Shown here: positions 1-4,661 of the stretch, in pieces
How positions within the stretch are numbered: the first letter of the stretch is position 1
Layout of the letters: the number at the start of each line of letters is the position of its first letter
Assembly (NCBI GenBank): GCA_035946955.1
Contig: DASYYE010000059.1
Span: 1-6,191, forward strand
Direction: 5' to 3'
DNA length: 6,191 nt
From: DASYYE01 sp035946955
GTDB lineage: Bacteria; Actinomycetota; Actinomycetes; Streptosporangiales; Streptosporangiaceae
The notes under the pieces: generated by a model
The model's input: only the letters and a program-made list of their open reading frames with translations
The model's database searches: none
Told to the model about the DNA's origin: nothing
Program-made: the position numbers and the translations under genes

Positions 1-411
1 GTCATCACCAACCGGCACAGCGGCGACGTCATCGACATCCCGCAGGGCAGCACCACCGAGGGTACTGACCTGGACCAGTGGCCCAGCAACGGCGGCGCCA
101 ACCAGCACTGGGACGTCACGAGGCTGGGCTGCGGCCTGTACTCGGTCACCTCGGCGGAAGACGGCGAGTCCGTGGACATCTCCGGCCAGTCAACGGCCGC
201 GGGCGCCAAGGTCGATGAGTGGGACTACTGGGGCGGTGGCAACCAGCAGTTCCTGCTGGCCCGCAACTCGGCTGGCTACTTCACCATCACCAACATCAAC
301 AGCATGGACGTGCTGGCGGTGCCGGGTTCCTCGGTCACCGCCGGAACCCTCCTCGACCAGGCGGCACGCAACGGAGGCGCCAGCCAGCAGTGGTCCTTCA
401 CCCCGGCCTGA
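1..411 (+). CDS. C-terminal ricin-type beta-trefoil lectin domain of a truncated (5'-incomplete) protein
   Basis: The frame is open from base 1 and ends at TGA 409-411, giving 136 residues; the true start lies upstream of the window. Three QxW-type repeats are visible: NQHW (residues 34-37), NQQF (81-84, Trp replaced by Phe) and SQQW (128-131). Each is preceded by a G-x-x-V/L-D-x-x-x-x-G turn, as in the alpha, beta and gamma lobes of RICIN/RicinB_lectin_2 domains. Such domains bind galactose-, xylose- or arabinose-containing glycans and in actinomycetes usually sit at the C-terminus of secreted glycoside hydrolases or proteases. The catalytic part is not visible, so no enzyme can be named. 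The gene converges on the MFS gene with only 15 bp between stop codons and no obvious terminator. The lectin assignment is firm; export and sugar specificity are inferred. Confidence 0.88.
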   Translation, partial: VITNRHSGDVIDIPQGSTTEGTDLDQWPSNGGANQHWDVTRLGCGLYSVTSAEDGESVDISGQSTAAGAKVDEWDYWGGGNQQFLLARNSAGYFTITNINSMDVLAVPGSSVTAGTLLDQAARNGGASQQWSFTPA

Positions 412-426
412 CCGTCCTGGGTGTGA

Positions 427-1710
427 CTATTGGGCCGGTGGCTCGTGCCGCATCGCCTCGGAGGATGCGGCCCTCATAGCGTCCTTGAGCCCGGGCATGA
501 CCACGACCAGGACAGCCGAAAGGCCCACAGCCACCGCGAACGCTACTATCGCCCATTCGCCGGAGAAATACTCGACGAGCAGGCCGCTTGTCAGTGGCGC
601 GAGCCAGGCGATGCTCATGGCTGCCTGGTACACGGTGCTGCTGACGCGGCCGAGCATGTCTTTCGGGGTGGCTCGCTGCATCGCCGCGAAAAGCGCCGTG
701 TTCGCGGTCGGGGCCAGCAGTACAGCGACTGCTACTGGCAGTGCAACGAGCGTCGACGGAAGCGCCAGCGCGGCAGCAGCGAACATCACGGTGCCCACCG
801 CCGGTACCGCAATGGCCAGCTGCCGCAGCGACAGCCGGCCCTGCAGTCTCGGCGCTATGACGGCGCCGAGCACTCCGCCGAGCGCGATGCCGGCCTGGGC
901 GAGTCCGATGGTGCCTGGCGCGGTCCCGTGCTGGCGGAGGGCGAGCGTGATCGTGAAGAGCACCCCGTTGAAGGCGAAGTTGATCAGCGGGGCGTCGAAG
1001 AGCACGAGGCGCAGCAGCGGATGGTGCCAGACCAGGTGCAGCCCGTCGATGACCTCACGCCACAGCGCCTTACGGCCGCTGGCGGGCTCGGCCCGGAACT
1101 TGCCGCGGATCCGGCTCACCGCTGTGGCCGAGACCAGGTAGGAGGCGGCGTCGCCGACGAACGGGACTGCCCTGCCCAGCCCGAACAGGAACCCGCCCAG
1201 CGCCGGGCCAACCAGCCCGGCCGCGTATGACCTGGCCTCCGTCGCCGCCCAGGCTTGCTCCAGTTGCCGGTCTGCGACGATGGCGGGCAATGCGGCGACG
1301 GCTGAGGGATCGAAGAGCGCGTTCGCCGCGCCATCGACGACCGCTACAGCCAGCACCACCGGCCAGGTCACCAGGTGCAACAGCACCAGGACTGCCAGCA
1401 GGGCCAGCACGGCAGCGCGGCTGCTGTCGCAGACGATCATCGTCCACCGGCGGTCAAACCGGTCCGATAGCGCACCTCCCGGCAAACCAAAGACCAGTTG
1501 GACGATCATGCGCGCTGTGCCAACGACGCCAGCGATCGCCGGTGAGTGAGTGAGCGCCAGGATCAGCAATGGGTAGGCGATAACGGCTGCCTCGGTCCCG
1601 GTGTCGGACACAACCTGGCCGACCCACAGCAACCGGAAACCCCGGTTGCGCCGCAGCGGCACAAGCGGCGCTGGCCCAGCCGCAGCCGCTGGCCCCGCTG
1701 GAGTGGTCAT
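427..1710 (-). CDS. MFS transporter, probable drug/metabolite exporter (MFS_1/MFS_3-like)
   Basis: This 427-residue integral membrane protein has about 12 hydrophobic segments, a normal size for the Major Facilitator Superfamily. The loop after the second segment carries the family's motif A: GLPGGALSDRFDRR (about residues 75-88), with the conserved D-R and R-R pairs. It resembles the EntS-like/'transmembrane secretion effector' branch, which exports siderophores, drugs or macrolides by proton antiport; the substrate cannot be read from the sequence. I chose ATG at 1708-1710 because GAAGGG (1720-1725) lies 9 nt upstream. The in-frame GTG at 1774-1776 would add 22 residues that are only the antisense reading of the neighbouring ATPase remnant. 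Its promoter must therefore lie inside or across that remnant. The tail after the last segment (about 20 residues, MRHEPPAQ end) is cytoplasmic. The exporter class is confident, the role is not. Confidence 0.92.
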   Translation of the reverse strand: MTTPAGPAAAAGPAPLVPLRRNRGFRLLWVGQVVSDTGTEAAVIAYPLLILALTHSPAIAGVVGTARMIVQLVFGLPGGALSDRFDRRWTMIVCDSSRAAVLALLAVLVLLHLVTWPVVLAVAVVDGAANALFDPSAVAALPAIVADRQLEQAWAATEARSYAAGLVGPALGGFLFGLGRAVPFVGDAASYLVSATAVSRIRGKFRAEPASGRKALWREVIDGLHLVWHHPLLRLVLFDAPLINFAFNGVLFTITLALRQHGTAPGTIGLAQAGIALGGVLGAVIAPRLQGRLSLRQLAIAVPAVGTVMFAAAALALPSTLVALPVAVAVLLAPTANTALFAAMQRATPKDMLGRVSSTVYQAAMSIAWLAPLTSGLLVEYFSGEWAIVAFAVAVGLSAVLVVVMPGLKDAMRAASSEAMRHEPPAQ

Positions 1711-2173
1711 GCCCGGCAGCCCTTCGAACACGGTGGAGTCCAAGATCCTTGGGCCCCACTTTGAGGCATTGGCCACCGAGTGGGTGGCACGTTATGCGCG
1801 CGGCGAAGCCGGCCTCAACGCAGGTACCGTCGGCACGGCTACCGTCGCATGCCGGGAGCACAAAACCAGTCATGGGGTTGACATTCTTGCCCTTGCCCGC
1901 GGAGCGCGGCCCCGCGCAGCAGGTGCGGCTGTCTCGTTCCTAGGTGAGGCCAAGTCTCGTGACCGCAGGCCAGGCATGGCCGAATTGCGTCGGCTCACTC
2001 ACATCCGAGACCTACTGACCATGTCCGGACACGATGCCACCGGCGCGGTCCTGGGTTTGTTCAGCACCACCGGGTTCACAGATGAACTCCTAGCCGAAGC
2101 ATCCCGGCCCGGCAGTCTGGTGCTAACCGCCGGACTGGATCGCTTGTACGGCCATGCCTGCCGGATCCCGTAG
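1709..2173 (+). pseudogene. Truncated AAA/DUF234-type ATP-binding protein: only the C-terminal PD-(D/E)XK-like domain remains
   Basis: The 154-residue reading frame starts at ATG 1709-1711 and stops at TAG 2171-2173. It contains ILGPHFEALATEW (residues 14-26), VDILALA (57-63), FLGEAK (77-82), a helix rich in R/L (94-104), a GLFSTTGF strand-turn (116-123) and LDRLYG near the end. This order matches, from memory, the C-terminal domain of actinobacterial 'ATP-binding protein' members of the archaeal-ATPase/DUF234 group. There D (here D58) and E-x-K (E80, K82) form a PD-(D/E)XK nuclease-like site. Full-length members are about 470 residues; here the Walker A/B ATPase and winged-helix parts are missing. 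Homology seems to begin near 1730, where the MFS gene starts on the other strand, so the 5' part was probably replaced by a rearrangement. GGAG at 1700-1703, 5 nt before the ATG, means a small standalone protein cannot be excluded. The start codons of the two divergent frames overlap in the palindrome CATG (1708-1711). Confidence 0.7.
1720..1725 (-). promoter_or_regulatory. Ribosome binding site that decides the MFS start
   Basis: On the minus strand this reads GAAGGG, 9 nt before the ATG at 1708-1710. The alternative upstream GTG (1774-1776) has no comparable purine-rich element, so this site favours the shorter protein. Confidence 0.5.
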
Positions 2174-2178
2174 CTCGC

Positions 2179-2223
2179 TTCCTACCGCTAACACGTTGAC
2201 GTTAGTTGTGTTAGCGGTAGGAA
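2179..2223. terminator. Perfect 16-bp inverted repeat, probable terminator (possibly an operator)
   Basis: The arms TTCCTACCGCTAACAC (2179-2194) and GTGTTAGCGGTAGGAA (2208-2223) pair without mismatch around a 13-nt loop. The hairpin begins 5 nt after the stop codon of the ATPase remnant, the usual place for a terminator. No U-run follows, which is common for actinomycete terminators. The right half contains GTTAG twice (2201-2205 and 2210-2214), so alternative pairings with the left arm exist. An operator role for the downstream gene is less likely but possible. Confidence 0.5.
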
Positions 2224-2233
2224 ACGGTCTTTG

Positions 2234-2252
2234 GCCGATAGTGGACATCGGC
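2234..2252. other. Small 6-bp stem-loop in the intergenic region
   Basis: GCCGAT (2234-2239) and ATCGGC (2247-2252) form a 6-bp stem with a 7-nt loop. It sits between the strong hairpin and the upstream element of the first repeat-protein gene. It could be chance in GC-rich DNA; no counterpart is seen before the second copy. Confidence 0.2.
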
Positions 2253-2278
2253 ATGTGAACGAACGCGGGGTGCTGGCG

Positions 2279-2335
2279 GAGGCGGCCGTGCTAAGAATCG
2301 GGCTCAGTACGTAACTTGACATTCGGATGGTGGGC
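2279..2335 (+). promoter_or_regulatory. Upstream element of repeat-protein gene 1, shared with gene 2
   Basis: The segment shares GAGGCGGCCGTG, a TA-x-GAATCG block and GTAACTTGACATTC with 4602-4661. The intervening sequence between the genes is otherwise unrelated. Small indels (+4 and -1 nt in the second copy) separate the blocks. It probably carries the promoter and leader, giving both paralogs the same control. Candidate -10-like strings are TAAGAAT (2292-2298) and TAACTT (2312-2317), neither with a convincing -35. GGATGG (2325-2330) is the likely ribosome binding site, 5 nt before ATG 2336. Confidence 0.4.
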
Positions 2336-4528
2336 ATGCGGGGACCGGAGAGGGCTGGGCTGCGTAATGTTGCCCGGCTGACGATGGCGGGGGCGCTGGT
2401 CACCGCGGGGGTGCTGATAGGCGCGCAATCGGCGTCCGCGAGCTGGCTGGACCAGACGACACCAGCGGTGCCGGGAGCGACGCTCTGGTCGTTCACTGCC
2501 GTGTCGTGTACTTCGCTGACCACCTGCATGGCCGTGGGCAGCGATGACAGCTCGGATGGGCTGCTGGCCGAGAGCCGCAACGGCAACAACTGGACCATCC
2601 TGAGCATCCCCGACCCTGGAAACGCAAACCTCAACAGCGTCTCCTGCACGTCCACCAGTGCCTGTACCGCGGTCGGCAACTACACCAGTGGCTCGAACAC
2701 GGTTACGCTCGCCGAGGCGTGGAACGGCTCGACCTGGTCTGTCCAGAGCACCGCCAACCCGGCTGGCACCAAGAGCGCCATCCTCAACCGTGTGGTCTGC
2801 ACTTCTGCCAGTGCCTGCATCGCGGTGGGTGACTCCACCACCGGCACCACCACCTCGACCCTGGCGGAGGCGTGGAACGGCAGCACCTGGACCATCCAGA
2901 CCACGCCCAATGCCAGCGGTCAGGCCAACAGCCAGCTCAACGGCCTGGCCTGCACGTCGTCCACCAACTGCACCGCGGTGGGCACCGGCAGCACGGGCAG
3001 CAACTCGGACCCGCTAGCGGAGACCTGGAATGGCTCTCACTGGGCTACCCAGACCATCCCCGCGCCCACCGGCACCTTCAAACCGCTCAACGGCGTGTCC
3101 TGCACCTCCGCCAGCGCATGCACGGCAGTGGGCGACGGCTACGCGGAGAACTGGAACGGCAGCACCTGGACCTTGGAGACGATCGCCAAGTCAGTGGCCA
3201 ACCTCACCAGCGTGTCGTGCGAGACGGCAACCGTGTGTACGGCTGTGGGCTACTACTACGACGACGGCGTCCAGTTCATGATCGCCGAGAGCTGGAACGG
3301 CACCGTCTGGAAGGTGGACAGCACTCCGCTCTCCGCGTCCTTCGATAGCGACGAGCTGACCGACATCTCCTGCCAGAACGCCACCACGTGCACTGCCGTG
3401 GGCGCCTACCACGACCCCGTGGACGGCAACCGTGCCCTGGTGGAGATCATGCAGCTGCGCTGGCACCCCGCACAGGCCGCCGTCCCTCCTGGCGCGATCG
3501 CGAGCAGCCTGGACACGCTGTCGTGTGCCGAGATCAACAACTGCATGGCGGTCGGGAACTACGAGGCCAGTGGCAGCACCTTCAGCTCGCTCGCCGAGAC
3601 CTGGGACGGCCACACCTGGACCGTGCAGAACCCGCCTAACGCCACCAGCAGCAGCTTGTCCGGGGTATCTTGCCCGGCACCCAGTACCTGCACCGTCGTG
3701 GGGGACGTGTTGTCCGGTGGTGTGCCAGTGACTCTGGCGGAGCAGTGGAACGGGACGGGTTGGACGGTGCAGTCCACGCCCAACCCGGCTGGTGCCGCCA
3801 GCAGTTTCCTGACCAGCGTGTCGTGCCCGTCCGCGGCTTCTTGCACGGCCACGGGTTTCTACCGTGACGGCTCGGGCAGCCAGTTCACGCTCGCGGAGTC
3901 GTGGAACGGCAGCTCCTGGACGCTGCAGTCCACCCCGAACCCGGGCAGTGGGACGAGTGTCCAGTTCAACAGCGTGTCGTGCACGGCCACGACGTGTGAT
4001 GCCGTGGGGTACTACCTGACTCCCTCGTACACGATGCTGGCCGAGCACTACAACGGCAGCACCTGGACGATCGAGTCCACGCCAGCCCCGGTCGGCAGCA
4101 CCGCCGCGCTGCTCAACGGTGTCTCGTGTGTGTCCGCGACCAACTGCACCGCCGTGGGCAACTACGACGGCGCAGGGACTACCAATGCCCTGGCCGCGCG
4201 CTGGGATGGCACGAGCTGGAGCATCGAGCCCATCCCCAACAAGATCAACGCCGCGGCGACCTTCCTGTCGAGTGTGTCGTGTGCGGTAAACGGCGCCTGC
4301 ATGGCGGTGGGGTCGGGCTACCACAGCGACCCGGCCAACCTGACACCGGTGGCGGAGCACTCGAACGGATCGGCCTGGAACCTGACAGTGGCTCCCGGGC
4401 TCCCAGCCAATGGGGTCAAGGGCAACTTCTCGAGCGTGTCATGTGTGTCTGGGCACGGCTGCATAGCGACCGGGTTCTACGACGACAACAAGGGCAACGA
4501 GTTCCCCCTGTACGCGCCCTTCAACTAG
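2336..4528 (+). CDS. Exported 14-repeat protein, predicted double seven-bladed beta-propeller (copy 1)
   Basis: The product has 730 residues. Residues 1-35 form a Sec-type signal peptide: arginine-rich n-region, hydrophobic MAGALVTAGVLIGA, cleavage after A-S-A (33-35). The rest is 14 repeats of about 50 residues with the pattern L-x-x-V-S-C-x5-C-T-A-V-G, a variable loop, L-A-E-x-W-N-G-S-T-W-x-x-x-x-x-P-x-P. The Cys pairs are at 58/64, 104/110, 155/161, 206/212, 256/262, 295/301, 346/352, 397/403, 446/452, 497/503, 549/554, 598/604, 649/655 and 703/709. Repeat 5 is shortened and repeat 7 has lost the WNG motif (MQLRWHPAQ). The last repeat lacks its second half, while the mature N-terminus (WLDQTTPAVPG) looks like exactly that missing half. 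No LPXTG anchor, C-terminal membrane helix or catalytic motif is visible, so it is probably secreted or loosely wall-bound. I do not recognise a named family; adhesion or ligand binding is only a guess. ATG 2336 was preferred over ATG 2327 because it has room for a ribosome binding site and is shared with copy 2. Confidence 0.9.
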   Translation: MRGPERAGLRNVARLTMAGALVTAGVLIGAQSASASWLDQTTPAVPGATLWSFTAVSCTSLTTCMAVGSDDSSDGLLAESRNGNNWTILSIPDPGNANLNSVSCTSTSACTAVGNYTSGSNTVTLAEAWNGSTWSVQSTANPAGTKSAILNRVVCTSASACIAVGDSTTGTTTSTLAEAWNGSTWTIQTTPNASGQANSQLNGLACTSSTNCTAVGTGSTGSNSDPLAETWNGSHWATQTIPAPTGTFKPLNGVSCTSASACTAVGDGYAENWNGSTWTLETIAKSVANLTSVSCETATVCTAVGYYYDDGVQFMIAESWNGTVWKVDSTPLSASFDSDELTDISCQNATTCTAVGAYHDPVDGNRALVEIMQLRWHPAQAAVPPGAIASSLDTLSCAEINNCMAVGNYEASGSTFSSLAETWDGHTWTVQNPPNATSSSLSGVSCPAPSTCTVVGDVLSGGVPVTLAEQWNGTGWTVQSTPNPAGAASSFLTSVSCPSAASCTATGFYRDGSGSQFTLAESWNGSSWTLQSTPNPGSGTSVQFNSVSCTATTCDAVGYYLTPSYTMLAEHYNGSTWTIESTPAPVGSTAALLNGVSCVSATNCTAVGNYDGAGTTNALAARWDGTSWSIEPIPNKINAAATFLSSVSCAVNGACMAVGSGYHSDPANLTPVAEHSNGSAWNLTVAPGLPANGVKGNFSSVSCVSGHGCIATGFYDDNKGNEFPLYAPFN
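2477..4528 (+). repeat. Fourteen tandem repeats of about 150 bp encoding propeller blades
   Basis: The spacing between successive first cysteines is 46, 51, 51, 50, 39, 51, 51, 49, 51, 52, 49, 51 and 54 residues. The repeats keep frame and protein pattern but are diverged in DNA, so this is an old internal amplification under protein-level selection. From about 3660 onward codon choice shifts from NNC-rich (acc, tcc, ggc) towards more NNG and NNT (acg, tcg, ggt, ggg). Confidence 0.88.
3734..3859 (+). repeat. 126-nt exact direct repeat, copy A (blades 9-10 of gene 1)
   Basis: It is identical, base for base, to 6066-6191, the last bases of the window. The first mismatch upstream is T 3733 against A 6065. 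Elsewhere the two genes usually differ every 10-20 nt, including at silent sites. Confidence 0.93.
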
Positions 4529-4599
4529 TCCACCCTTACGTCGCGTTGTTATTGAATCTGCTGGACGTCGGGTCTGTGATATCCGACACAGTGCGCCAG

Positions 4600-4629
4600 C
4601 CGAGGCGGCCGTGGTAGGAATCGCCTCGG
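4600..4629. other. 8-bp hairpin upstream of gene 2
   Basis: CCGAGGCG (4600-4607) and CGCCTCGG (4622-4629) pair perfectly around a 14-nt loop that contains TAGGAAT. The stem is not preserved before gene 1, where the right arm reads CGGGCTCA. It may end transcription from gene 1, act as an operator, or be chance. The rest of 4529-4599 shows only short 5-bp pairings, such as GTCGG/CCGAC (4568-4572 with 4583-4587). Confidence 0.3.
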
Positions 4630-4661
4630 TATGTAACTTGACATTCCTGGAGATGGTGGAC
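4602..4661 (+). promoter_or_regulatory. Upstream element of repeat-protein gene 2, shared with gene 1
   Basis: This is the counterpart of 2279-2335. GGAG at 4649-4652 lies 9 nt before ATG 4662-4664 and is a good ribosome binding site. It directly abuts the alternative ATG 4653, which argues against that start. A perfect TTGACA (4638-4643) is conserved in both copies but lies too close to the start codon to be an ordinary -35 box. Confidence 0.4.

Larger units (their letters stand above)
2279..3859 (+). repeat. Long direct repeat, copy A
   Basis: This segment, from the upstream element through blade 10 of the first gene, is duplicated at 4602-6191. Net indels are about 9 nt, including two extra codons in copy B (in the SSDSSSDG loop of blade 1 and the PTGSTF connector of blade 4). 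The homology very probably continues beyond the window, because copy A continues to 4528. Confidence 0.88.

Noticed and set aside
215..1230. Plus-strand frames (308 and 266 codons) across the MFS gene
   Set aside because: Low-complexity shadows of a clear membrane protein on the other strand; one also overlaps the lectin gene out of frame.
1708..1776. Longer MFS N-terminus from GTG 1774-1776
   Set aside because: The extra 22 residues are the antisense of the ATPase remnant, have no ribosome binding site, and are not expected before the first MFS helix.
2316..2321. Perfect TTGACA as a -35 box (also at 4638-4643)
   Set aside because: Only 14 to 18 nt separate it from the start codon and no -10 lies at 16-18 nt spacing; a start site would fall inside the coding region.
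2708..4070. N-G-S/T sequons as N-glycosylation sites
   Set aside because: They match N-x-S/T formally, but no bacterial oligosaccharyltransferase context is visible and the motif is better explained as a structural turn.
3191..4360. Long antisense reading frame (389 codons) opposite gene 1, and similar ones at 4439-5008 and 4806-5297
   Set aside because: They mirror the GC-rich repeats of the sense genes. Composition is rich in R, G, H and A without domains, and the sense frames have signal peptides and conserved repeats.
2477..4528. CRISPR array or DNA-level satellite
   Set aside because: Period is about 150 bp, repeats are diverged at silent sites, and the reading frame is open throughout; these are protein repeats.
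4568..4594. GTCGG/CCGAC and CTGTG/CACAG pairings after gene 1 as a terminator
   Set aside because: Five-bp stems that overlap and exclude each other, with no U-run; too weak to call.
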